Made by a program: the position numbers and the translations under genes. Of a stretch of 64,000 nucleotides of DNA, positions 25,821-34,247 are shown piece after piece (the first letter of the stretch is position 1; every line of letters starts with the position of its first letter). The stretch covers positions 248,001-312,000 of the forward strand of contig PMSN01000011.1 of the NCBI GenBank assembly GCA_003167555.1. The letters run 5' to 3'. This DNA is from Spartobacteria bacterium. GTDB taxonomy: Bacteria > Verrucomicrobiota > Verrucomicrobiia > Chthoniobacterales > UBA10450. Under the pieces are notes generated by a model. That model saw only the letters and a list, made by a program, of their open reading frames with translations. It was not told the origin of the DNA and did no database searches.

Positions 25821-28151
25821 ATGAAATATTTTGTCGGTTCGATTCGTCGCCCAGTCTTTGCCATTTGGCTGGCGCTGATTTTTGCCCTCTGCGACGCCTC
25901 GTCCGCGCACGGGCAGGCCGCCCCGCCGGCGCCACAAGGGCCGCCGATTATCAGCTCGATCGAGGTTGAGTATGTGGGGCCGCAAACGATCTCGAAGGAA
26001 CGCGTGCTGGCGCAGTTGCGAACCAAACCCGGCCAGCCGTATTCGGAGTCGCTCGTCGAACAGGATATTCGCGCCCTCTACGCCACCGGCACCGTCCAGA
26101 ACGTGCGGATTTTTGGCCAGGCGGACGGCGAGCGCGTGAAAGTGATGGTGGTGCTGCAGACGCGTTCGCTCGTGAACCAAATCGAGATCTCGGGCGCCGA
26201 GCGTATTAGCGCCAAGGTATTGCGCAAGCGCATTGCACTTAAGATTAATGGGCGGCTGAGCGAGCAGGACCTGGAGGAAGGCCGGCAGAAAATCATCGAG
26301 ACCTATCAGGCGAAAGGTTTCACGGACGTCGACGTTAAGTTCCACATCGATACCGATGAGGCGCGCGGCACGTCGCGGGTGGTCTACACAATTACCGAAG
26401 GGACGAAGGGCGCCGTGAATGCCGTTCGTTTCGAAGGGAACACCAAGTTCGGCGACCGGATCTTGCGCAAGCAGATGAAGACGAAAGGGAAGACACTCTA
26501 TTCGTTCATCGATAAATCGGGACGGCTCGATGAAACGCAACTCGAGCAGGACATCAATGCGGTGAAGGAATATTACCAGGACCACGGCTACATCGACGTG
26601 GAGGTCAAGGAAGTCCGGCGCGTGCGCGCCAACGGCAAGCTGACCCTGGTGGTCGTCCTCTCGGAAGGGCCGATCTATCACGTCGGCAAACTCTCCATCT
26701 CGGGAGAAAAAGTGGCGTCCGAAAAGAAGATCCGCGCGCTCTTAAAAATGAAGGAAGGCAATATTTATTCGCCCAAGGATGTCCGGGACGATGCCAAAAA
26801 ACTTACCGACGCTTACGGTAGCGGTGGCTACGTCGACCTGAAAATTACGCCCCAAGGCGTTCCCGGCGGGCCGGGAAAAATCGATGTCAGCTATTCGATC
26901 GAAGAAGGCCAGCCCTCTTTTGTCCAGCGCATCAACATCGTGGGCAACACCCGCACGAAGGACAAAGTGATCCGGCGCGAAGTGTTGATCGCGCCCGGCG
27001 ATCTTCTAAACAGCGTCCGGGTCGAAACCACCAAGAAGCGGCTCGATAACCTCGGCTACTTCTCGAAGGTGGAAACGTATCCCGAAGACACGGGAGTAAC
27101 CGGGCGCAAGGATCTCACGATTCAGGTGGAGGAGAAACGCACGGGCTCACTGAATTTCGGCGCGGGCTTCAGCACGATCGATCAGTTGGTTGGGTTCGTC
27201 GAACTTACCCAAGGCAATTTCGATTTGCTAAACTGGCCCGGCTTCACCGGCGCGGGGCAAAAATTCCGGGCGCGGATTCAATTCGGCTCCCAGCGCAAAG
27301 ACGTGGTGATCTCGCTCACCGAGCCGTATTTTCTTGATCGTCGTCTCTCACTCGGCGGCCAGGTGTTTTATAGTGAGGCGGACTTCCTGAGTTCCATTTA
27401 TTCGCAGCGCAATTACGGCTTCGCCATCGATTTGAGGAAGCCAATCACCTCTTTCCTATACGCCAATTTGAGTTACCGGCTCGAAACGACCGAGCTGTTC
27501 AATATCTCAAACACCGCCTCGAGCGCGCTCCTTCTCGAAGCCGGCAAGGCGACGAAAAGCCAGATCACCACCAGCCTAGTTTTCGACACGCGCGACAATC
27601 CAATGCTGACCAGGCGCGGCCAGCGGGTCGTGTTGACGCCCTATGTGGCGGGCGGGCCGTTGGGCGGCAACACCCAGATCTACGGGTTCGATCTGCAGGC
27701 TTCGCAATATTTCCATCTCTGGAAAGATACGATCCTGCTTTTTAATGGGGAGGTCGCAACGGTTGACACTTGGGGCAATGGCAACCTCGTTCACATTTAC
27801 GACAGACTTTTTCTCGGCGGCTCCAATGATTTGCGCGGTTTCAATTTCCGCGATGTTAGTCCCCGGGACATCAACGGCGAGCCGCTAGGTGGCCAGTCCT
27901 CAGCCCGGTTCACGATGGAGTATACAGTTCCGATCATCGAAAAGGCCCGCGCTGCCGTCTTCTACGATACCGGCTTCGTCAATGCGCCCTCGTGGGACTT
28001 CAACACGAATCACATCGTCTCGGATGTCGGCATTGGTCTTCGGCTGGACCTGCCCATCGGCCCCATCCGAATCGATTACGGCTTTCCCATTCAGAAAGAC
28101 ATCAATGGCGGCGGCGGCAAATTCAATTTCAACGTCGGTTATCAATTTTGA
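25821..28151 (+). CDS. bamA: Outer membrane protein assembly factor BamA
   Basis: 776 residues. The signal peptide ends near AHGQA. Five POTRA-like repeats follow at about 42-425, with recurrent patterns such as VEYVGPQTISKERV, VRFEGNTKFGD and INIVGNTRTKDKVI. The C-terminal barrel, about 430-776, includes the loop-6 motif GGSNDLRGF (the VRGF/LRGF element) and ends in an aromatic residue (FNVGYQF), as Omp85 proteins do. It inserts beta-barrel proteins into the outer membrane. skp follows 56 bp downstream, the common bamA-skp order. This gene shows the organism is diderm. Confidence 0.96.
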   Translation: MKYFVGSIRRPVFAIWLALIFALCDASSAHGQAAPPAPQGPPIISSIEVEYVGPQTISKERVLAQLRTKPGQPYSESLVEQDIRALYATGTVQNVRIFGQADGERVKVMVVLQTRSLVNQIEISGAERISAKVLRKRIALKINGRLSEQDLEEGRQKIIETYQAKGFTDVDVKFHIDTDEARGTSRVVYTITEGTKGAVNAVRFEGNTKFGDRILRKQMKTKGKTLYSFIDKSGRLDETQLEQDINAVKEYYQDHGYIDVEVKEVRRVRANGKLTLVVVLSEGPIYHVGKLSISGEKVASEKKIRALLKMKEGNIYSPKDVRDDAKKLTDAYGSGGYVDLKITPQGVPGGPGKIDVSYSIEEGQPSFVQRINIVGNTRTKDKVIRREVLIAPGDLLNSVRVETTKKRLDNLGYFSKVETYPEDTGVTGRKDLTIQVEEKRTGSLNFGAGFSTIDQLVGFVELTQGNFDLLNWPGFTGAGQKFRARIQFGSQRKDVVISLTEPYFLDRRLSLGGQVFYSEADFLSSIYSQRNYGFAIDLRKPITSFLYANLSYRLETTELFNISNTASSALLLEAGKATKSQITTSLVFDTRDNPMLTRRGQRVVLTPYVAGGPLGGNTQIYGFDLQASQYFHLWKDTILLFNGEVATVDTWGNGNLVHIYDRLFLGGSNDLRGFNFRDVSPRDINGEPLGGQSSARFTMEYTVPIIEKARAAVFYDTGFVNAPSWDFNTNHIVSDVGIGLRLDLPIGPIRIDYGFPIQKDINGGGGKFNFNVGYQF

Positions 28152-28207
28152 ACGAATGATCGCACTGGCGGTCTAACCCCTTTCCAACAACCTCTTTTAG
28201 CTTTTTT

Positions 28208-28855
28208 ATGAAAAAATTTCTCCTCCTCGCACTGGCCGCCGGTCTTGCGTTTCCAGTCGCGGGCTTCGCTGAAGTAAAGGTCGGCACGGTCGACATGAAT
28301 CGTGCTTTCAAGGAATACAACAAAACCAAGGACGCCGAGAAAAAGATCAACGAAGCCAGAGACGCCGCGAAAAAAGAATTCGACGACCGTGCTGACGGCT
28401 ACAAAAAGGCGCTCGAGGAGCTCAATAAGCTCCAGCTCCAGTTGGATGCTCCAGCTTTGAGCGCGGACGCGAAAACGCAAAAGGGCAAGGAGCGGGACGA
28501 GAAAGTCGCGAACATCAAAAACATGGAACGCGAGCTGAAGGATTTTCAGACCACGCGCGAGCGCCAGTTGCAGGAGCAAATGAAACGGATGCTCGAAGGT
28601 CTCGTGAAAGAAATCACCGACATCGTGGTCGAACGGGTGAAAACGAACGGAATGGATTTCGTTTTCGATAAGTCCGGGACAAGTTTGAGCGGTGTGAACT
28701 TTATTATTTATTCCAAGGACAGTGTCGACTTCACGGGTGACGTGATCACGGCGCTCAACAAGAAGGCGTCGAGTGAGAAGCCCGCGGCCACCCCGGGCGC
28801 GGCAACCTCGCCCGCCGCTGCGACCACTCCCGCTAAAGCGCCCGCCAAGCCGTAA
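28208..28855 (+). CDS. skp: OmpH/Skp-family periplasmic chaperone
   Basis: 215 residues. The signal peptide is at about 1-21. Then KVGTVDMNRAFKEYNKT and a long charged helix pair (about 40-140, rich in K, E and Q) form the coiled-coil tentacles of Skp. It closes with MDFVFDKSGTS, as usual. A C-terminal Ala/Pro/Thr tail of about 30 residues (TPGAATSPAAATTPAKAP) is an addition to the core. Skp holds unfolded outer-membrane proteins for delivery to BamA, which is encoded just upstream. Confidence 0.92.
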   Translation: MKKFLLLALAAGLAFPVAGFAEVKVGTVDMNRAFKEYNKTKDAEKKINEARDAAKKEFDDRADGYKKALEELNKLQLQLDAPALSADAKTQKGKERDEKVANIKNMERELKDFQTTRERQLQEQMKRMLEGLVKEITDIVVERVKTNGMDFVFDKSGTSLSGVNFIIYSKDSVDFTGDVITALNKKASSEKPAATPGAATSPAAATTPAKAPAKP

Positions 28856-28912
28856 CCGGCTCCCGGCTTTCCGTGGGAAAAGTACGCGCGGGTATTCCCG
28901 TGTGTCGTCGTG

Positions 28913-29743
28913 ATGAAATTATTTCGACACTCGAGAGCGCTGCTCTTTTCGCCGCTCATTCTTTTTGCCTGCACCGCTCTGGCTGCGAACTGGGAATCCA
29001 CTCTCACCTCTTCGTCCCCTCGCACCTTTCCGGCACCCCGGCCGCTGCAGGCAAAGTATCGCTTCGGCTGGAGCGGATTTACCGGCGGCTCTGGGGAAGT
29101 CCGGGTGAGCAAAGCGTCCGGCGGCCGCCTTCAGGTTGACGCGAAGCTGCAAACGATCGGCCTGGCGCGCGCGCTTTGGAAGTACGACGCCAATCACACA
29201 TCGACGGCGGATGCCGGCACCCTTCGCCCTCTCGAAGTACGGATGATCGAAAACGATCGCTCCAAGAAAATCGTGACGAATTGTTCGTACGATTCCACCG
29301 GCGTGACCTCGAAGGAACTCGAAACGCCCGGCAAAGATCCGGCGCCGACCGTGCGCCGCTTCGATGCTCCCAATCTCTTCGATTTGCAAACCGGCTTGTT
29401 CTATCTCCGCAGCCAGCCGCTCGAGGAACGCAGTGTGCAGCGCATTGTCGTTTATCCCGGGAACACGGCCTATCTGGCTACCATCACAGTCCTGGGTCGC
29501 GAGCGTCTGACCGTTCCGGCCGGAACCTACAACGCGATCAAACTCGATTTGCAGTTGAACAAAATCGGAAAGGACCGCGAGCTCAAGCCGTACAAGAAAT
29601 TCCGCCGCGCCACTGCCTGGTTCGCCGACGATGCCGATCGGGTTTTATTGCGGATCGAGGCGCAGGTTTTTGTCGGCACCGTCTTCGGGGAACTGCAATC
29701 CGTTGAGTTCGACAACGCGAAGCCGCGTCTCCGACCGGATTAG
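28913..29743 (+). CDS. DUF3108-type secreted protein
   Basis: 276 residues from ATG 28913; GTG 28910 is directly in front. The signal peptide ends near TALA-AN. The body matches the DUF3108 pattern: YRFGWSGFTGGSGEVRV near the start, then Y-D-A-N-H, a middle FDLQTGLFYLRSQPL, and VLGRERLTVPAGTYNAIKLDL near the end. The family is periplasmic with unknown function, often near lipid or envelope genes. It sits after skp with a gap of about 55 bp and may be co-transcribed with bamA-skp. Confidence 0.75.
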   Translation: MKLFRHSRALLFSPLILFACTALAANWESTLTSSSPRTFPAPRPLQAKYRFGWSGFTGGSGEVRVSKASGGRLQVDAKLQTIGLARALWKYDANHTSTADAGTLRPLEVRMIENDRSKKIVTNCSYDSTGVTSKELETPGKDPAPTVRRFDAPNLFDLQTGLFYLRSQPLEERSVQRIVVYPGNTAYLATITVLGRERLTVPAGTYNAIKLDLQLNKIGKDRELKPYKKFRRATAWFADDADRVLLRIEAQVFVGTVFGELQSVEFDNAKPRLRPD

Positions 29744-29763
29744 TCGGTCGCAACGCTTTCGGC

Positions 29764-30519
29764 TTAGTTGGGAATATAAACGCGTTCGCCGCCCGGCCCG
29801 ATGCGCCAGCGAGGAGGTGAGATGCGCCGCCGCGGCGGACCGAACTCAGGCGTGCGTGGTCGCGGAAGAAGATCAAGCGCCGCCAGCGTTTCCAAGTCGA
29901 GATGCCCGGTCAGCGTGAGACCGAAGCGCGATTGGTATGCTCGCAGCGAGAATTCCATGTTCGGTCCGAAAACGCCGTCAATTTCGCCGCGGAAATATCC
30001 GCCGCGCGCCAGCGTCGTTTGCGCATCGACAATCACGCGGCGTTGCACTTCCGGCGGCGCAACTTCATAGGGCGTCCCGTCAAAGAGCCCGCTCGGCTCC
30101 GGCCGCGGCCCACGCGGTCCACGAACATCAGCGCGCTCATCTGCTCTGTCATCGAACTCTGGGGGCGATGGCCGCGGCGTCCGCTCGGTTTTAGGCGTGG
30201 GCGATTCCGCGCGCAAATCCGAGGTGTCTGGAAACGGCGTGGCGGAGGCGCGAGGTCGTGGCGCGGCCGGCAACGTCGGGGTCACACCGAGAGATCGTTG
30301 CGTTTCGCCGTCGAGTTCGCCGGTGATTTGGAGCCCATTGCGAATTTGATAGCGGCGGAGCGCGGCGCTCGTGTCCGCGTCTTTTTTGCCGTTGATCTCC
30401 CCGTAATAAAAGCCGTCGTCCTTTAATTTTTGCTGCGCCGATTCAATCGCGTGATCGGCGCTTGCGAGAGACAAGGCGGCCAGGAGAAGCAGGGCCGTAA
30501 CGAACAACTTTCCTTTCAT
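29764..30519 (-). CDS. Secreted protein with two peptidoglycan-binding modules
   Basis: 251 residues. The signal peptide is at about 1-21. Module 1 is at about 28-80 (AQQKLKDDGFYYGEINGKKD, ALRRYQIRNGLQITGELD) and module 2 at about 165-215 (AQTTLARGGYFRGEIDGVFG, LRAYQSRFGLTLTGHLD). They are separated by a Pro/Arg-rich acidic linker. The C-terminus is Pro/Arg-rich (RRISPPRWRIGPGGE). It has no catalytic domain and probably anchors to or remodels the cell wall. It is the last gene of the minus-strand run that starts with UBact, 33 bp behind the amidase. Confidence 0.78.
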   Translation of the reverse strand: MKGKLFVTALLLLAALSLASADHAIESAQQKLKDDGFYYGEINGKKDADTSAALRRYQIRNGLQITGELDGETQRSLGVTPTLPAAPRPRASATPFPDTSDLRAESPTPKTERTPRPSPPEFDDRADERADVRGPRGPRPEPSGLFDGTPYEVAPPEVQRRVIVDAQTTLARGGYFRGEIDGVFGPNMEFSLRAYQSRFGLTLTGHLDLETLAALDLLPRPRTPEFGPPRRRISPPRWRIGPGGERVYIPN

Positions 30520-30552
30520 CGTTGGTTTCGTTTTGACGCTCCCCGCCCCACG

Positions 30553-31341
30553 CTATTCATCCACCGGCAGGTTCACGACCAGAGGCGTGCGCTGCTGCTG
30601 CAAGACATCTCGATATCGCCCCACGCCGTCGCTGATCGCCGCGGCGATTTGTTCGCGATAGTTCTCCGTCGCCAGTTTGCTCACGTCCTCTTTGTTCGTC
30701 AGAAAACCGCCTTCCACCAGCACCGCCGGATGCCGCACATTCGCGATGACGAAAAATTGTTGCGGTCTCGTCCCGCGATTCACTGCCTGCGTATGCGCCA
30801 CGAGCTCTTCCTGTATAAAGCTGGCCAGGCTCTGACTCTCCGAGCTGGCCGACTCCAATGACGCTTTCTGAAGAAACGGCAACCACGACATCAAACGCTC
30901 GGGAATCGAGACCTGCCGCGCCGCGTAATAAGTCTCGATGCCAGTCGCGGCGGGCCTTCCCGCTTCGTCAAAATGAATGCTGATGAAAATGCAATTGGGT
31001 TGCTCGTTCGCGATCGCGGCGCGCGCGGAAAGCGAAATGTAGCTGTCGTCCGCGCGGGTGAGCATTGTCACGAGACCCCGCGACTGGATGAGCCGCTCGG
31101 CGCGACGCGCCACATCCAGCGTCAAATCTTTCTCCACCATGCCCGCCTTCATCGTCCCGGAATCCAAACCGCCGTGCCCGGGATCGATCACCACGACCGC
31201 GAACGGTTGTTCGCTCGCGGGCTTCTGGGTCGTGTCTGGAAATGTGGCAAGCCGGGGCAAGAGTTGCAGCCAGACGAAGGACGCCGCCATCAACAGCAAG
31301 CCAAGCCAGGCGAGAATCGACCGTCCGATTTCTCGATGCAT
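30553..31341 (-). CDS. N-acetylmuramoyl-L-alanine amidase (Amidase_3)
   Basis: 262 residues. An N-terminal membrane helix or uncleaved signal (about 8-28) precedes the catalytic domain. Zinc-ligand motifs of Amidase_3 are visible: VVIDPGHGGLDSGT (His), then the Glu in MVEKDLTLDVARR, and ISIHFDEA (His). The catalytic Glu is in PAVLVEGGFLTNKED. It cleaves the amide between muramic acid and the stem peptide in the periplasm. It begins 13 bp after the proteasome alpha gene stop on the same strand, so co-transcription with the proteasome is likely; I know no functional reason for that pairing. Confidence 0.9.
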   Translation of the reverse strand: MHREIGRSILAWLGLLLMAASFVWLQLLPRLATFPDTTQKPASEQPFAVVVIDPGHGGLDSGTMKAGMVEKDLTLDVARRAERLIQSRGLVTMLTRADDSYISLSARAAIANEQPNCIFISIHFDEAGRPAATGIETYYAARQVSIPERLMSWLPFLQKASLESASSESQSLASFIQEELVAHTQAVNRGTRPQQFFVIANVRHPAVLVEGGFLTNKEDVSKLATENYREQIAAAISDGVGRYRDVLQQQRTPLVVNLPVDE

Positions 31342-31354
31342 GGTGGTTTTGAAC

Positions 31355-32134
31355 TCAGTCGCCCAGCGGCGCCCGGATTTCTGCTTCCGTCAAAGCGCGA
31401 TACCGGATCGCGATCTTGTCGCTGCGCTCGAGCAGCGCCGCCTCGATGCCCGCCCCCCGCAGGCGTTCCTTTCGCGCCGCGAGAATTTTGTCGCGCGCGG
31501 GAAGTTCCTTCACGCCGCCGTCGCCGAGCGCGAGATGTCCGACCGTCCAGGCATCCAGCGCGATCTTCAAGGCGCGATCGAAAGTCGCGCCGGTTGAATG
31601 CTCGGCGCGCAGAAAATTTTCCATCAGCTCCGTCGATTGCCGCGTGCCGCTGAGCACGCCGAAATCCTGCCGCGTTTGCCCGAAGCTCGCGCTGTTGGTG
31701 GCGATGGCGCCGTCGTAATCCAGCCGCAGAAATAAATCGCCTTCCTGTTTCGCACCGATCTCGGCGAAAAGAAGACGCGCCAGATAAGGGGCGCCGTAAA
31801 CTTGTTCGAAGGCAGTTTTCAAAAGCGGGCTGAGCGAATAATGCGCCAGGCGCCGCAATGAAACATCGGCAGCCGAGCGCGTGAAGCCCTCGGTGCTGGC
31901 GAGTTCGATCGCCGCCATCCGCAGCCGCTCGATATCGCCCGGATGCCCGATCGCCCCCATCGCAATGCGATCGTAAATTTCGAAAAGTTTCTGCCGCGCC
32001 GGCCCGAGCGTGAGAAACAGAATTCCGTCCCGATACCCGACTGCCACGATCGGGCTGCCCGCCGCGAGCTGCGTCTCGATGTATTCGGCGCGATTCGCGA
32101 TCGCCTCGACCCAGCGGTATGGCTCCTCGATCAT
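31355..32134 (-). CDS. prcA: Proteasome alpha-type subunit
   Basis: 259 residues from ATG 32134, which overlaps the beta-subunit stop (ATGA). The start MIEEPYRWVEAIANRAEYIE and a following GSPIVAVGYRDGILFLTLG match the actinobacterial/UBact-type alpha subunit, where a short N-terminal helix gates the pore and no N-terminal catalytic threonine is exposed. GAIGHPGDIERLR and LFAEIGAKQEGDLFLRLDYDG are typical Ntn-fold segments. It forms outer rings around PrcB. Seen here: order UBact-beta-alpha and start/stop overlaps. Known: such operons occur in Verrucomicrobiota and some other phyla. An ATPase such as Mpa/ARC is not in the window. Confidence 0.88.
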   Translation of the reverse strand: MIEEPYRWVEAIANRAEYIETQLAAGSPIVAVGYRDGILFLTLGPARQKLFEIYDRIAMGAIGHPGDIERLRMAAIELASTEGFTRSAADVSLRRLAHYSLSPLLKTAFEQVYGAPYLARLLFAEIGAKQEGDLFLRLDYDGAIATNSASFGQTRQDFGVLSGTRQSTELMENFLRAEHSTGATFDRALKIALDAWTVGHLALGDGGVKELPARDKILAARKERLRGAGIEAALLERSDKIAIRYRALTEAEIRAPLGD

Positions 32135-32946
32135 GCGACGCTTCGTTTGAAGAGCGCGGCGATCCGCTTCTCCGGCAACGTGGTGATGCCGTCGCGACAA
32201 ACGATCTTGATCACCGGGAAAATTTTCGCGTTGCGATCCACGCCGCCCGTGGCCGTGTCCGATTCCGCCGCGGTGTCGAGCGCGCGCAACGCCACCGTCA
32301 CCGCTTCATCTTCGGTCAACTTTAGCAGCGGCTTCTTGCCCCAGGTGTTTTCGTAAAAAAGAATTCCGCGCACCGCCGGCGATCCCGAACCGGTCGCGGC
32401 GTAGTCGGTCACTTCAAATTGCGCGCCCATCGCGTCGTAAAAATAAAGCCGCGCCGAAGGATCAGCGCCGGAATCGTAAGTCGCGAAGATCGGAACGACC
32501 ACACCGACGCCCTGGAGAACGAATCCAAAATTGTCGCGCAACAATTTCGAAAGTGCGCGCACTTTTCCATCGACGCTCATCTCCTGCAATTGCGTGCGCC
32601 GGAAGAACTGGAAGGAATGCTCGAGGACGCGCGCCATTTCCCACGCCGTCGCCGGCACTCCCGCGATCGCCATGATCGAATGCCGGTCGATTTCGAGCAC
32701 CTTGTCCGCGCGATCGAAAACCACGGTGTTACCCGCCGTGGCGCGCCGATCGCCCGCCACGAGGACGCCGCCTTGAAATTTGAAGGCCAGAATCGTCGTC
32801 GCTTCCGTCGGCACCCACGCGGAGTTCGCGGTGACGGAACCCGCTGTCGGCACAGCGGCAAGAAGGCCACGGCGGCGCAGCAACGCGGGGAAATCGTCAC
32901 TCGCTCCAGAGAAACTCTGGTCGAGCGCCTGAGCGGCCGGGTCCAT
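32131..32946 (-). CDS. prcB: Proteasome beta-type subunit (catalytic)
   Basis: 271 residues from ATG 32946; an overlapping GTG at 32949 is possible. A propeptide of 49 residues precedes the mature N-terminus TTILAFKF. Counting from that threonine (Thr50) as 1, Asp falls at 17 (VAGDRRATAG) and Lys at 33 (DRADKV), the three catalytic residues of active proteasomes. FDRADKVLEIDRHSIMAIAG and YAATGSGSPAVRGIL also fit. It is therefore predicted to be a proteolytically active beta subunit, matured by self-cleavage. The start overlaps the UBact stop (TGATG), so modifier and protease are translationally coupled. Confidence 0.93.
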   Translation of the reverse strand: MDPAAQALDQSFSGASDDFPALLRRRGLLAAVPTAGSVTANSAWVPTEATTILAFKFQGGVLVAGDRRATAGNTVVFDRADKVLEIDRHSIMAIAGVPATAWEMARVLEHSFQFFRRTQLQEMSVDGKVRALSKLLRDNFGFVLQGVGVVVPIFATYDSGADPSARLYFYDAMGAQFEVTDYAATGSGSPAVRGILFYENTWGKKPLLKLTEDEAVTVALRALDTAAESDTATGGVDRNAKIFPVIKIVCRDGITTLPEKRIAALFKRSVA

Positions 32947-33116
32947 CACTCTCCCGTGCGCTGGCGATACCGCTTGGACTGGTTCGGATCCACCTTGCGC
33001 ATTTTTTTTAGAAGGTCCCTCGTGTCGGGCCGCGAAATGTCCGGCGACCGCGGGCCGTCTCCATCGCCTTGCTTTGGTCCCCAGGGAACCGCAGGCTTTT
33101 GAATGCGCTCAGGCAT
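32946..33116 (-). CDS. ubact: UBact, ubiquitin-like protein modifier of the proteasome system
   Basis: A 56-residue frame, easy to miss because of its size. It opens MPERIQKPAVPWGPKQG, has a Gly/Asp/Pro-rich disordered first half, then RPDTRDLL (residues 30-36), KKMRKVDPNQSKRYRQR (37-53) and ends in T-G-E. This is the pattern of UBact, the Pup-like modifier predicted in Nitrospirae, Verrucomicrobia and other non-actinobacterial phyla that carry 20S proteasomes; the C-terminal G-E or G-Q is the expected conjugation end. Ending in Glu, it should not need deamidation. The stop overlaps the prcB start. No Dop/PafA-like ligase is in the window, so it must lie elsewhere. Confidence 0.93.
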   Translation of the reverse strand: MPERIQKPAVPWGPKQGDGDGPRSPDISRPDTRDLLKKMRKVDPNQSKRYRQRTGE

Positions 33117-33145
33117 GCGAAAAAGTTAAAAGATAATTCAGGGAA

Positions 33146-33191
33146 AGGCAAGCTGAGCGCCTGTTCGCGACCCGCGTGCGCGGGCTTGCCT
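33146..33191. other. Inverted repeat between the divergent UBact and LysM genes
   Basis: AGGCAAGC (33146-33153) and GCTTGCCT (33184-33191) are perfect complements around a GC-rich centre. The site lies in the 105-bp divergent promoter region. It could be an operator or transcript hairpin; no regulator is suggested by the sequence. Confidence 0.3.
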
Positions 33192-33221
33192 CCGTTGCAC
33201 CGCGATGCCAAGATGCCACCC

Positions 33222-33686
33222 ATGAAACGCTTCGCCCTTTGCACTTTTTCTCTTCTGCTGGCGGCGACGATTTGCACCACCGCCCCGGCCCAGCCGCCGC
33301 CGGGAGACAAATCAGACAAGGCGCTCCTCGAAGCTCTGATGAAAAAAATCGACGAGCAAAACGCGAAGATCGATGCGCTTTCGCAGCAGATTTTGAAACT
33401 CGAGCAGCAAGTGTCCGCCATCCGTCCCGGCGTCATCATCGGAGAAACACCGTCCGCGCCTTCCACGACCGTGTCCACTCCTGAGGCCCCGAAACCCACC
33501 CAGAGCGGCAACAATCACGTCGTCGCGAAAGGCGAGACGCTGACTTCCATCGCGAAGATGCACAAGGTGAGCGTGGAAGAACTGCAAAAATTCAACCATA
33601 TCGAGAACGATCGGAAGCTCCAGATCGGCCAGACGATCATGATTCCGCCGCCCGCCACCACTCCGACTCCTTCGCCCAACGGGTAA
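33222..33686 (+). CDS. LysM-domain secreted protein
   Basis: 154 residues from ATG 33222. The signal peptide ends near TAPA-QP. A predicted coiled coil follows (about 32-65, LLEALMKKIDEQNAKIDALSQQILKLEQQ), then a Thr/Pro linker, then one LysM domain at about 99-145 (HVVAKGETLTSIAKMHKVS, LQKFNHIENDRKLQIGQTIMIP) that binds N-acetylglucosamine-containing glycans such as peptidoglycan. The stop codon shares its last base with the start of the GYF_2 gene (TAATG), so the two are coupled. Confidence 0.85.
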   Translation: MKRFALCTFSLLLAATICTTAPAQPPPGDKSDKALLEALMKKIDEQNAKIDALSQQILKLEQQVSAIRPGVIIGETPSAPSTTVSTPEAPKPTQSGNNHVVAKGETLTSIAKMHKVSVEELQKFNHIENDRKLQIGQTIMIPPPATTPTPSPNG

Positions 33687-34247
33687 TGGACGCGCCGGTC
33701 GCGCAATCGTGGTTCCTCAGAAAAAATGAGGATGGCCACATTTTCGGGCCGCTCTCCTTCGAGCAACTCGCGCGCTGGGCATCCTCGGCGCAAGTCGCCC
33801 CGCAGGACGTCCTCTCGTCCGATCAGGTGACGTGGATCAAGGCGCCGATGCTGCAGGAGCTCGGCATGGATTGGCTCGTCGAACTGACGAGCGAACGCTA
33901 TTACGGGCCGACCACATTGGGCGCGGTCCAGGAGTTCATGCGCCTCGGCGAGATCAACGAGCAAACTTTTCTGATCAATTCCTGCGAACGGCGCGCGCCG
34001 CCAGATCGGAGAGATGTCGTTGATTCTCCAGACGCAGCCCGCGCCCGCAGATGCTGTGGCGCCGGCGGAGGAAGCTCCTTTCGCCGAACCCGCGGCAACC
34101 GGCATGTCCATCGACGTGCAAGATCGAATCCGCGATCTCGAACAAAGTTTACTCGAAGAACGCCGCGCGCTCCGCGAAGCCGAAGAGCGATATCGCGCCT
34201 TGGAATTGAAATACCAGGAGCTGGCGCGACAGCTCTCGACTCGTTAG
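33686..34247 (+). CDS. GYF_2-domain protein with C-terminal coiled coil (frameshifted)
   Basis: The first frame gives WFLRKNEDGHIFGPLSFEQLARW and WLVELTSERYYGPTTLGAVQEF, two GYF_2-like modules that in other proteins mediate peptide binding. After FLINSCERRA the sense is lost, but a shifted frame resumes RQIGEMSLILQTQPAPAD and runs to 34247 with a charged coiled coil (DRIRDLEQSLLEERRALREAEERY). One extra base in the GCGCGCGCCGCC run near 33990-34000 explains this. It could be a real lesion or a sequencing error. Without the shift the first frame would end at 34300. The last four bases overlap the convergent ABC transporter gene. Confidence 0.6.

Noticed and set aside
25728-26681. 317-codon minus-strand frame opposite bamA
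   Set aside because: Antisense of POTRA repeats; bamA is certain.
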